A stretch of 64,000 nucleotides of DNA from Chloroflexota bacterium (GTDB taxonomy: Bacteria; Chloroflexota; Anaerolineae; J036; Brachytrichaceae): the NCBI GenBank assembly GCA_023382055.1, contig JAMCQN010000151.1, positions 62,001-126,000 on the forward strand, given 5' to 3'. A model generated the notes under the pieces. That model was given only the letters and a program-made list of their open reading frames with translations, made no database searches and was not told where the DNA came from. Of this stretch, positions 35,448-43,649 are shown in pieces. Position numbers and translations under genes: made by a program. Numbering within the stretch: position 1 is the first letter of the stretch; each line of letters starts with the position of its first letter.

Positions 35448-36814
35448 TCGGCAAGACCACACTCCTTACCAACATACATAGCCTGGTTCCCATGTCGGGC
35501 GAGCGGTCAAACCCGGCGCCACCATTACACAACGCCGCAGTTATTGTGCAGGACAACAAGATTGCCTGGCTGGGAGCAATGGAACAACTGCACGAAATCA
35601 GCGCCCCCCACGAGACTGTCAATCTGCGCAATCACATCGTCCTGCCCGGCCTGGTCAACACACACCACCATCTTTACCAGACTCTGACGCGCGCCGTGGC
35701 GCAGGATAGCGAATTATTCGACTGGCTGAAGACGCTATATCCTTTCTGGCTGAAGATCGATGCGGAGGCGGTCTATGTCAGCGCGCTGACTGGCATGGCG
35801 GAATTGATCCTGAGCGGTTGCACGACTGCAAGCGACCATCTGTACATCTATCCGAACGACGCCAAGATCGACGATGAAATTCGCGCTGCACACGAAATCG
35901 GGCTGCGCTTCCACGCCACGCGCGGTTCGATGTCGCTCGGTGAATCGAGCGGCGGTCTCCCGCCGGACAAAGCAACCGAGAACGAGCAGGCAATTCTGAA
36001 AGATACCGTGCGCGCAGTGGAAAGGTACCACGACGCGTCGCGCTACGCGATGCTGCGGATTGCAGCGGCGCCGTGCTCGCCATTTTCAGTGACAGGGAAC
36101 TTGATGCGCGAAAGCGCAGCGCTGGCGCGGGAATACGGCATCATGCTGCATACTCACCTGGCGGAGACGCGCGATGAGGAGGCGTATTGCCTCGCGAAGT
36201 TTGGGAAACGCCCTCTGGACTATGCGGAGAGCGTTAATTGGCTCGGTGAAGACGTATGGTATGCGCATGGCGTGCACTTCAATCGCGCGGATATCGAGCG
36301 GATGGCCGGGTGCGGCTGCGGCGTCGCGCACTGCCCAACCAGCAACATGCGGCTTGCATCCGGTATCGCGCCGGTGCGATTGATGCTGGACAGCGGGATG
36401 AAAGTGGGGTTGGGCGTCGACGGCAGCGCCAGCAACGATGGGTCGCATCTGCTGGGGGAGGTTCGCCAGTCGATGCTGCTGCAGCGCGTGCAAAACGGCG
36501 CGTCCGCATTCAGCGCCTATGATGCTTTGTGGGTGGGAACGCGCGGCGGCGCCAGCGTGCTTGGGCGTGACGACATCGGGCAGATTGCGCCCGGATATGC
36601 CGCTGACTTGATTGCCATCGACCTGAACCGTCTGGAGTATACGGGCGCACTGCATGACCCGATGGCTGCAGTCGTACTATGCGCGCCGCGCGGCGTGGAT
36701 TTCAGCATGATCAACGGCCGCGTAATCGTTCATGAAGGACAGATCAACTCCATAGACATCGGCAGAGTTATTGAGCGGCATAACGCCATCAGCAGAAAGG
36801 TATTAACGGACTAG
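35444..36814 (+). CDS. 8-Oxoguanine deaminase (amidohydrolase superfamily)
   Basis: Protein of 456 residues. Metal ligands are in 'LPGLVNTHHHLYQTLTRA' (HxH at about 74-76), 'MLHTHLAETRDE' (about 234-245) and 'GLGVDGSASNDGSHLLGEV' (Asp at about 326). The stretch 'TRGSMSLGESSGGLPPD' is characteristic of the 8-oxoguanine deaminase/ATZ-TRZ group, which hydrolyses 8-oxoguanine to urate. Close relatives act on other aminopurines or triazines, so the substrate is probable rather than certain. It overlaps the unrelated ABC-2 permease gene by ATGA. Confidence 0.87.
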   Translation: MIGKTTLLTNIHSLVPMSGERSNPAPPLHNAAVIVQDNKIAWLGAMEQLHEISAPHETVNLRNHIVLPGLVNTHHHLYQTLTRAVAQDSELFDWLKTLYPFWLKIDAEAVYVSALTGMAELILSGCTTASDHLYIYPNDAKIDDEIRAAHEIGLRFHATRGSMSLGESSGGLPPDKATENEQAILKDTVRAVERYHDASRYAMLRIAAAPCSPFSVTGNLMRESAALAREYGIMLHTHLAETRDEEAYCLAKFGKRPLDYAESVNWLGEDVWYAHGVHFNRADIERMAGCGCGVAHCPTSNMRLASGIAPVRLMLDSGMKVGLGVDGSASNDGSHLLGEVRQSMLLQRVQNGASAFSAYDALWVGTRGGASVLGRDDIGQIAPGYAADLIAIDLNRLEYTGALHDPMAAVVLCAPRGVDFSMINGRVIVHEGQINSIDIGRVIERHNAISRKVLTD

Positions 36815-36868
36815 AGCGAATAGATGCGCTGCGCCCATACGGCGCAATGCAACGGAGGGTCTTCGTTC

Positions 36869-36874
36869 TATAAT
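36869..36874 (+). promoter_or_regulatory. Putative -10 box upstream of the GT4/VOC pair
   Basis: A perfect TATAAT lies 65 bp before the ATG at 36939, in the only spacer (124 bp) around this gene pair. No clear -35 box is visible. Confidence 0.35.
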
Positions 36875-36938
36875 TTACGCAATGTCGCCTTGTAGAAAAC
36901 AGGTTGCCGCTAACTGATTGCGTGAGATATACCGGTAG

Positions 36939-38249
36939 ATGGCCATACGTAAGATTGCACTGATCAGCTTTCATACATCGCCGCTTGCGACATTAGGGGG
37001 CAAGGACACAGGCGGCATGAATGTCTTCGTGCGTGAAACTGCGCGAGAACTAGCCCATCGCAATATCGCTGTCGATGTTTTTACGCGCAGTCAAAGTGCG
37101 CAATCGCTGCGCGTCGATCCGCGCATCGCGCCAAACGCGCGAGTAATCCATGTCCCGGCCGGTCCTGAGGAAGCCGTGCCCAAGCGGGAATTGTGGCGAT
37201 ACGTGGAACCATTTACCGAGTGGCTGCGCCGTTTCAGTTCCGCCGAAAACGAGGATGAAACGACGTTGCATCGTACTCCGGATGGCCTGGACCGCAGGCC
37301 CTACGACCTGATCCATAGCCATTACTGGCTATCCGGGCTGGTTGCCGATAACTTGCGCCAGTGCTGGGGCACGCGCTATGTCCATACCTTTCACACACTG
37401 GCAGAGCTGAAGAACCAGATTGCGGAAAGCCCGGACCAGCGCGAGCCGGTAGAGCGTCTGCGCGGAGAACTCTCGATATGCAGCAGCGCCGACCTCATTA
37501 CCGCTTCGACCAAAGTGGAACAGCAGCAGCTCGCGCACTATTACGGCGCGAGCACGGCGCGCATACGGGTAGTGCCGCCCGGAGTAGACACCGCGAAGTT
37601 CCATCCTATCGAACAGTCGTATGCCAAGTCAGTGATCGGGGCGCCGCAGGCGCACCGCATGGTGCTATTCGCAGGCCGGATCGAACCGCTTAAGGGAATC
37701 GACACGCTGTTTCGAGCAATGGCCATTGTGAGTGAACGTCTGTCGAAGGGCAAACGCGATGGCGCCAACCCGGGATTTGATTTGTGTGTCGCGGTGATCG
37801 GGGGCGATCCAAGCGAAACCGGGCAGCGTGAGAACGTCGAGATGGCTCGTTTGCACGCGTTGCGCAATGAACTCGGTCTGAACGACTTGATCACTTTCAT
37901 CGGCGCGCGCGATCAGGACACACTGCAGTATTACTACTCGGCGGCAGACTGTCTGGTGATGCCGTCACATTACGAATCGTTCGGGATGGTCGCGCTTGAA
38001 GCTATGGCATGCGGCACGCCGGTAGTAGTATCCGATGTGGGCGGCTTGAGCCAGCTCGTCAGGCACAACCAGACAGGCTTCAAAGTGCAAACGAAGGATG
38101 TCTCTGCGATGGCCGATGCCATTGAGCGGCTGTTGACCAATGAAGTGCTGCGCCGGCGCATGGGGTACCGGGCTTCCTGTTATGCGGAAGACTACAGTTG
38201 GAGCAAAATCGTCGATAGGCTAATGGGTGTGTACGAGGAGCTAATATGA
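36939..38249 (+). CDS. GT4 glycosyltransferase, MshA/sucrose-synthase-like
   Basis: Protein of 436 residues. The N-terminal 'LISFHTSPLATLGGKDTGGMNVFVRETA' is typical of the MshA and sucrose-phosphate-synthase branch of GT4. The donor half has 'VVPPGVDTAKFHP', 'LFAGRIEPLKGIDTLFRAM' and the E-x7-E motif in 'HYESFGMVALEAMACGTPVV'. It probably transfers glucose or GlcNAc from a nucleotide sugar, but the acceptor is unknown. The stop overlaps the next gene's start (ATGA), which indicates coupled expression with a small VOC protein. Confidence 0.88.
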   Translation: MAIRKIALISFHTSPLATLGGKDTGGMNVFVRETARELAHRNIAVDVFTRSQSAQSLRVDPRIAPNARVIHVPAGPEEAVPKRELWRYVEPFTEWLRRFSSAENEDETTLHRTPDGLDRRPYDLIHSHYWLSGLVADNLRQCWGTRYVHTFHTLAELKNQIAESPDQREPVERLRGELSICSSADLITASTKVEQQQLAHYYGASTARIRVVPPGVDTAKFHPIEQSYAKSVIGAPQAHRMVLFAGRIEPLKGIDTLFRAMAIVSERLSKGKRDGANPGFDLCVAVIGGDPSETGQRENVEMARLHALRNELGLNDLITFIGARDQDTLQYYYSAADCLVMPSHYESFGMVALEAMACGTPVVVSDVGGLSQLVRHNQTGFKVQTKDVSAMADAIERLLTNEVLRRRMGYRASCYAEDYSWSKIVDRLMGVYEELI

Positions 38250-38596
38250 TTACCAACCAGATCAGCTACATTGCACTATGGTCGAAGGATCTGACTGTGA
38301 ACCGTGGCATCTTCGCCAATATTCTCGGTATACCGATAGTCTACGAAGACGATAACGTAGTGGTATTCCAGACTGAAGGCACGCAGCTTGTTCTGCAACG
38401 CGCCATCGATGCCGATGCCAACCTGGACGGTACGGTCCAGTTTGGATTTGAAGTCGATGATCTCGATTCCGTCACACAGGTTCTGGAAAATGCCGGCCAG
38501 GTGATACCGGTTAATCGCGAGGAACTGGAACTGAACCAGCGCGTCACCGTTTTGCGGCTTGCATCGGGTCAGAGTGTTGAGTTTATCGGCAAATAA
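38246..38596 (+). CDS. VOC (glyoxalase/bleomycin-resistance fold) protein
   Basis: Protein of 116 residues with the two beta-alpha-beta-beta-beta modules of the VOC fold: 'QISYIALWSKDLTVNRGIFANILGI' and 'GTVQFGFEVDDLDSVTQVLENAGQ', ending with the strand 'GQSVEFIGK'. The terminal 'SVEFIG' keeps the usual metal-ligand Glu. VOC proteins include lyases, isomerases, dioxygenases and binding proteins, and no function can be fixed. It is translated from an ATGA overlap with the glycosyltransferase. Confidence 0.8.
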   Translation: MITNQISYIALWSKDLTVNRGIFANILGIPIVYEDDNVVVFQTEGTQLVLQRAIDADANLDGTVQFGFEVDDLDSVTQVLENAGQVIPVNREELELNQRVTVLRLASGQSVEFIGK

Positions 38597-38636
38597 CCGA
38601 TGCAAATCGATAGGGCGTTGTGGGTTGCATTCATGG

Positions 38637-39137
38637 CTATGCCACGTTAAGCATGCTTACCAGTTCGTCCCGGGTGGCGCGGTACGGCAACCATTCCGCC
38701 ATCGGTTTTCCGCCCAGGTGATCATAGAACCGCAGCGCCGGCTCATTCCAGTGCAGTACTTGCCACTCCATGCGTCCGCAACCTTGTTCGTACGCGGCGC
38801 GGGCGCAATGCAGAAACAGCGATTTACCCACTTTCATGGCGCGGTACTCCGGCAGGATAAACAAATCCTCCAGGTAAAACGTGGGGAGCGCCAGGAAAGT
38901 CGAGTAAGTATAGAAGCTGATGGCATAGCCCACTGCCACGCCACGGTATTCACCGAACCAGGTATCGAACCGGGGATCAGGCCCATACGCATCGCGCACC
39001 AGGCGCTGCGCAGCCTCGGGTGTGGGGCGCGGCAGCTTCTCATAATCGGCCAGCGCTGAGATCAAGTGGCACAGCAACTCCCCATCTTCAGGGGCGCCTT
39101 TACGCACGATAACGGCGTTCTGTGGTGTATTGTCCAT
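38637..39137 (-). CDS. GNAT acetyltransferase, spermidine/diamine acetyltransferase-like
   Basis: Protein of 166 residues resembling the SSAT (diamine N-acetyltransferase) branch. Clear marks are 'YSTFLALPTFYLEDLFILPEYRAMKVGKSLF', where the acetyl-CoA loop is embedded (residues ~80-110), and 'RMEWQVLHWNEPALRFYDHLGGKP' near the end. It would acetylate polyamines, thialysine or related amines. The gene stands alone between convergent VOC and divergent tandem-SBP genes. Confidence 0.88.
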   Translation of the reverse strand: MDNTPQNAVIVRKGAPEDGELLCHLISALADYEKLPRPTPEAAQRLVRDAYGPDPRFDTWFGEYRGVAVGYAISFYTYSTFLALPTFYLEDLFILPEYRAMKVGKSLFLHCARAAYEQGCGRMEWQVLHWNEPALRFYDHLGGKPMAEWLPYRATRDELVSMLNVA

Positions 39138-39193
39138 ATGGCGACAGCCATTTTACACACTGATGCGGCCTTGTGATAGAGTCAAACCTGAAC

Positions 39194-41041
39194 ATGAGAC
39201 TACTATATGACAAGCCTGTCGCTGCCAGGCGGTGCGGCAGGCGACACAAGATTCTGCCGGCGCCTATACTAATCGTATTAACCGTAGCGCTGAGCGGTTG
39301 TTCATCCCTGCCGCAACTCAGCAACATCGCGGCCATCGTGGCTACACCTGATTCGGTCTATCGTGCGCCCACGCCAACCGTTGCGCCAGCCGAGGTTTCG
39401 ACCGCGGCCCTGGTCAAGAACCGCAGTAAATTGCGCGTCGGTATTCGTTTCGATGCGCCTCCCCTGGCAAGTGTCAATAGCGACGGGCAGTTGGAAGGGC
39501 TGGATGTAGACCTGGCACGCGAGTTCGCCCGTCGCTGGCTGGGCAGCCCCGATAACGTCGAATTTGTGCAAGTCACTTCGGCGTCGGCGCCTTTGCGCGT
39601 ACAGCGCCGCGAGGTTGATCTGGCATTAGGCGGCCTGGTGCATACCAAAGCCGCGACCGAACATGCAGATTTTGGTTTCACCTATCTTTATGATGGCGAG
39701 GCCCTCTTAATACGCACCGGCTCATTTGCGGACTTCGCGTCTCTGGCGCAGCATACCGTCACCTATGTCGATGTTCCGACAACCTATGCTCTGAGCGCCG
39801 CCGAGGTCTCGAACAACATCACCGTCAGCCTGCAGACTGCCCCTTCATATGAGGCTGCCATCAGCCAACTCACTGACGGCCAGACTGATGCCGTTGCCGG
39901 TGTATGGCGGCGGCTGCGCGCGGAAGCAGCACGCGATCCTGCTTTGACTGTCCTGACCGTGTTCAAGAGCGAACCTGTCGCGATCATGCTGCCGCAGAAT
40001 AACTCCGACTGGATGACGCTGGTCAATGTAACCTTCAGCGCACTCATTTCGGACGGCGCCTATGCGCGCATGTACAAGAAGTGGTTCAACGCAGCTCCGG
40101 AGACTTTGAATCCCCTGCCCGATACGATCGACCTGCAACTGGCCAGCCTGCCCGATACGGTGTATCCGCACGATACGCTCAGCCGCATCCGCGCGAATAA
40201 CCGCATCCATGTTGGATTCAACGCACAGGCCGATCCACTGGCTACGCTCGATGCAAATGGACAGGCTGTCGGTTTTGAGATTGATATCTGCCGTGAGCTG
40301 GCCAGCCGGTGGTTCCAGAATCCGGACGCAGTTGATTTCACCGCACTACCCGGCGGCGATATACCGGGCTTGCTGCGAAATACCGCCATTGATATGGCCG
40401 TAGGTGACATCGTTCAAACGCAAGCAAATTCACGGTTGATGGATTTCAGCGCAACCACGTACCGCGGCGGCGTGGGTGTCGCGGTACTCCAGACATCAGG
40501 CGCAACGACTCTCGAGTCGTTAAGCGGCAAGGTGTTTGGCGTCGTACAGGGTAAACCAGATGGTTCACTCCTCGCAAGTGTAGGTAAAGCCCGCAACCTC
40601 GCCTTCAGCAGCAGCCCGTTCCCCGACTTATCTACCGCGCTGGCAGCGCTTCGGAATGGGCAGGTCGATGCGGTAGTAGACGATCAGGTTACTCTGCTTG
40701 CGCTGGCGCGCACCGCGAACGACGTATTCGTACTGCCCGAGCAACTGAGCAGCCAACCGGTGGGAATCGCGCTGCCGCGCGACGATTCCACTTTCCACAC
40801 CTTCGTCGACCTGACGCTGCAGGATATGTTTGCCGACGGAACCTATGCGCGTATCTACAAAAAGTGGTTCGGAGCGCAACCCGCGGACATGGAACTCTGG
40901 CCGGGTCAGTCCACCCTGAACACCGTATTGGTAGCGCCGACCGCAACCCCACTGCCGACGGTGACGCCGGTGTTCAACGCGATCGACACGCCCAAGGCGC
41001 CCCCGCCAGCGCCTGCGCCAACGGCAACTAAGAAACCGTGA
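39194..41041 (+). CDS. Lipoprotein with two tandem solute-binding (SBP_bac_3) domains
   Basis: Protein of 615 residues. A basic N-terminus and hydrophobic stretch end in the lipobox 'LSGC' (Cys at about 36), followed by a linker. Two homologous periplasmic-binding domains follow, at about 72-305 ('KLRVGIRFDAPPLASVNSDG' to 'ARMYKKWF') and about 330-565 ('RIHVGFNAQADPLATLDANG' to 'ARIYKKWF'). A Pro/Thr/Ala-rich tail closes it. Both copies keep the 'GxxxDxxREFA' helix and the closing 'FADGTYARIYKKWFG' type motif, so this is an internal duplication. No permease or ATPase gene adjoins it. It could be a sensor or scavenger, or serve a distant transporter. I chose the ATG at 39194 over a GTG at 39173. 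Confidence 0.9.
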   Translation: MRLLYDKPVAARRCGRRHKILPAPILIVLTVALSGCSSLPQLSNIAAIVATPDSVYRAPTPTVAPAEVSTAALVKNRSKLRVGIRFDAPPLASVNSDGQLEGLDVDLAREFARRWLGSPDNVEFVQVTSASAPLRVQRREVDLALGGLVHTKAATEHADFGFTYLYDGEALLIRTGSFADFASLAQHTVTYVDVPTTYALSAAEVSNNITVSLQTAPSYEAAISQLTDGQTDAVAGVWRRLRAEAARDPALTVLTVFKSEPVAIMLPQNNSDWMTLVNVTFSALISDGAYARMYKKWFNAAPETLNPLPDTIDLQLASLPDTVYPHDTLSRIRANNRIHVGFNAQADPLATLDANGQAVGFEIDICRELASRWFQNPDAVDFTALPGGDIPGLLRNTAIDMAVGDIVQTQANSRLMDFSATTYRGGVGVAVLQTSGATTLESLSGKVFGVVQGKPDGSLLASVGKARNLAFSSSPFPDLSTALAALRNGQVDAVVDDQVTLLALARTANDVFVLPEQLSSQPVGIALPRDDSTFHTFVDLTLQDMFADGTYARIYKKWFGAQPADMELWPGQSTLNTVLVAPTATPLPTVTPVFNAIDTPKAPPPAPAPTATKKP

Positions 41042-41104
41042 GGTTAAAGTAGCGAGCCAGGTGCTGCAGGGCGACCGACATAGCGCTGGGTTTCATCCCG
41101 CCTG

Positions 41105-41854
41105 TTATTCCCGCTGCATGATCAGAAAGTGCGACAACCCAAAGCCGCGCAAAGGCGATGACTCCAGCGCCTGCAGCATGCCGCGCAGCGCCTTGCCAGC
41201 CAACCCGTAGTGCGCCACGATGTTATCAAAACCAGGATACACCTGTGTGTGCGATATGACCTTCATCGGGGCGCCAACGAACAGGTCGCGCAATCCCTTT
41301 GACGTATAGGCCCGCACATGAGGCGCTAACCTGTTCCGCCAGTGATCCGGGAGCCAGTTGACGAACGGCTTGTTTCCGAAATGGTAATGACCGCTGATGT
41401 ATACCCCGTGTGTCTCAAACGGGTACAGCCGGTTAGGAACAAAAATAGCGGCGCGACCGCCGGGCCTCAGGATGCGCGCCATCTCGCGGCAGGCGGCGCG
41501 GTCATCCTGGACATGCTCCAGCACTTCGTGGCTGAACACCACGTCAAATGACGAGTCCGGGAATGGAAGGCGCTCGCAGACTGCCGCCAGCAGGTTGGGC
41601 ACGCCGTTGTGCAGCCCTTCGGTAACGCGTTCGACCTCGATGTCAAGGCCGACAACCTGCTCTGTAAACCGACGGATGCCTTTCACGTACATGCCAATGC
41701 CACAGCCATCGACCAGGACTTTCTTGCCGGACAGGTTCACCGCATGGTCCAACAGGCTCAGGCGGCGTTCCTGTCCCGCGCGCCACACCATGGAAGGAAC
41801 GCCGCGCGTCGCGGACTTGGGTTGGTTGGTTGCAGCAGGGGTATGTTCTGACAT
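41105..41854 (-). CDS. Class I SAM-dependent methyltransferase
   Basis: Protein of 249 residues. The SAM-binding motif I is degenerate but present ('KVLVDGCGIGMYVKGI', about 45-60). 'LPFPDSSFDVVFSHEVLEHVQDD' is the usual post-I/IV region and 'EMARILRPGGRAAIFVPN' follows it. It is a methyltransferase_11-type enzyme. A substrate cannot be named; relatives act on quinones, lipids and glycans. It stands alone, convergent with the tandem-SBP gene. Confidence 0.85.
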   Translation of the reverse strand: MSEHTPAATNQPKSATRGVPSMVWRAGQERRLSLLDHAVNLSGKKVLVDGCGIGMYVKGIRRFTEQVVGLDIEVERVTEGLHNGVPNLLAAVCERLPFPDSSFDVVFSHEVLEHVQDDRAACREMARILRPGGRAAIFVPNRLYPFETHGVYISGHYHFGNKPFVNWLPDHWRNRLAPHVRAYTSKGLRDLFVGAPMKVISHTQVYPGFDNIVAHYGLAGKALRGMLQALESSPLRGFGLSHFLIMQRE

Positions 41855-41903
41855 AGGGTGATTCGACTTTTTATATTAATGCAAGCTGGGACGACACAGT
41901 GCG

Positions 41904-42884
41904 CTAGATAACTGGAAACTTGAGCAGCAGCACGTCGAGCGCCAGGCGCGTACTCGCATTCTGCTGAAGATAACGCAGTGTATTCGTCAGAACACGCACC
42001 GTTTGCACCGCTTCATGAAGCGTGAGATGCGTCGCTATTCGAGCGATCGTTTGGGCATGGTCAATATTGAGGAGTACCTGCTCCGGCGCATTCGAACCCA
42101 GCGCGCGCACAACATCGAGCCAGTACAGCAGCCATTGCTCGAGTATGGCTTGAACTGAGCTATCGTCTGCTTTGGACAATTGCTCCGCATACTCAAAACG
42201 CCTCGTGCGATTTACCGACAACAGCGACTCCAGGTCGGCGATGTGCTGCGAACGAGCTGCCAGGATCTCTTCATCTTCGATTGCCCGTATTGCCCAGCCG
42301 GGACACCCGCGCGCCAGCCGGGCGATCAGGTCAGCCTGTGGCGCGGCAACGCCCCTGACTACCAGGGCTTGCGTGAGTGTTTGTCTCGATACGGGCCGCA
42401 GGTTCAACACCTGACACCGCGATGTGATTGTGGGCAAAACGCCGTCGATGCTTGGAGCAATCATGACGATAATCGACGACGGGTTTGGCTCTTCCAGCGT
42501 CTTCAGGATGGCATTCTTGCTGCTCTCAGAAGCCAGATGAGCATCGTCGATGACGGCCAGGCGGTAACGCCCCTCAATCGGCGCCAGCGTCAGACTGTGC
42601 AATACGTCGCGTATTTGTTCGACCTTGACGGCGCCGTCGATTGCACTCACCCACATGAGGTCGGGGTGTTTCAACTTGTGAACCAGAGATACGGCACGCG
42701 ATGGATCGCGCGCGTCGTGCGCCAGCACTGCGGCAGCCATGGCCCTGGCAAGCGCCGCCTTGCCTACAGACGGCGGTCCGACGAACAAATGAGACTGCGC
42801 GAGTTGACCCTTCTCAATCTGAAGGCGCAATCTGCGCATAGCCCAGTCGTGTCCGATGAGATTCCACTCGTTCATATCATGCAT
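41904..42884 (-). CDS. holB: DNA polymerase III clamp-loader subunit delta'
   Basis: Protein of 326 residues, the usual delta' size. The AAA+ core contains 'SHLFVGPPSVGKAALARAMAAAVL' (P-loop-like, Lys present), 'RLAVIDDAHLASESSKNAILKTLEEPN' (Walker B and sensor region) and 'TITSRCQVLNLRP' (SRC motif). The four-cysteine zinc cluster found in many delta' and tau/gamma subunits is missing. The C-terminal helical collar domain ends 'RLALDVLLLKF'. An ATG three codons in is an alternative start. Confidence 0.88.
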   Translation of the reverse strand: MHDMNEWNLIGHDWAMRRLRLQIEKGQLAQSHLFVGPPSVGKAALARAMAAAVLAHDARDPSRAVSLVHKLKHPDLMWVSAIDGAVKVEQIRDVLHSLTLAPIEGRYRLAVIDDAHLASESSKNAILKTLEEPNPSSIIVMIAPSIDGVLPTITSRCQVLNLRPVSRQTLTQALVVRGVAAPQADLIARLARGCPGWAIRAIEDEEILAARSQHIADLESLLSVNRTRRFEYAEQLSKADDSSVQAILEQWLLYWLDVVRALGSNAPEQVLLNIDHAQTIARIATHLTLHEAVQTVRVLTNTLRYLQQNASTRLALDVLLLKFPVI

Positions 42885-42899
42885 CTCGCTGTGCCGGGC

Positions 42900-43469
42900 C
42901 TACTGAACAACACCTGCAGCACGATTCCTCTTGATTCGAGAATATACCTTGTAGCCTGCAAAGATGACCAGGGCGACAAACACGACCAGCAGCGCGGGAG
43001 CATAGACTGCCAGCAGCGAGGCGATTGCCGATGTGGCATCTTCGACGACGCTGATTGCGGGAGCGCCAAGACCAAAGGTGGTCGCGTTCACAACCGGTCT
43101 TGCTGTCGCCTTGGCGGCGTGCACGCCGAAGGCCAGCAGCAATCCGACGACCAACGCCAGCGCCGGGCTGGCGTCTCTCACGATGCCGGCATTTGCGGCG
43201 AACAAAATCGCGCCGGCGGTCGGGCGCACAAAAGTCTGGATGGCGTCATTGATGTGGTCTGCGCCCGGCGCCTTATCGATTACGACTTCGACGATCAGTA
43301 AAATGACTAAGGCCCCGATCACCCACCAACTGGTCAGGACATCAAATGGTTCAGTCAGATGAATCACCTGTGCGCGGCCCAGCACGGCCACGATGAGCAA
43401 TGGTATATAGGCATTAAGTCCGGCCGCACCCGCCAGGCCGAAAGCGCTCACAATATTAGCTAAGGCCAT
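42900..43469 (-). CDS. DUF4126 integral membrane protein
   Basis: Protein of 189 residues with about four hydrophobic helices. 'GLAGAAGLNAYIPLLIVAVLGR' near the N-terminus and 'PTAGAILFAANAG' in the middle are typical of DUF4126, an uncharacterised membrane family. A basic C-terminus 'SRIKRNR' should face the cytoplasm. It ends 15 bp before holB, so the two may be co-transcribed. The function is unknown. Confidence 0.85.
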   Translation of the reverse strand: MALANIVSAFGLAGAAGLNAYIPLLIVAVLGRAQVIHLTEPFDVLTSWWVIGALVILLIVEVVIDKAPGADHINDAIQTFVRPTAGAILFAANAGIVRDASPALALVVGLLLAFGVHAAKATARPVVNATTFGLGAPAISVVEDATSAIASLLAVYAPALLVVFVALVIFAGYKVYSRIKRNRAAGVVQ

Positions 43470-43649
43470 GTCGTACTATGCTCCTTGAGTTGCACCGTAA
43501 CACCCGTTTGGCGCATCTCTCCCTCAAAACGGCAAGCCACTCACCCCTAGTTTAACTCACGAACGATGATGCGCGGATGGCCGGCAGTGAACATGGAGAA
43601 AGTACTTCTATTATCCAGCACACGCAACAGGCGAGTATCATTGAGTGCA

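Noticed and set aside
42180-43301. 373-residue plus-strand ORF
   Set aside because: It lies across holB and the DUF4126 gene on the other strand. Both of those have recognisable domains, and this frame does not.
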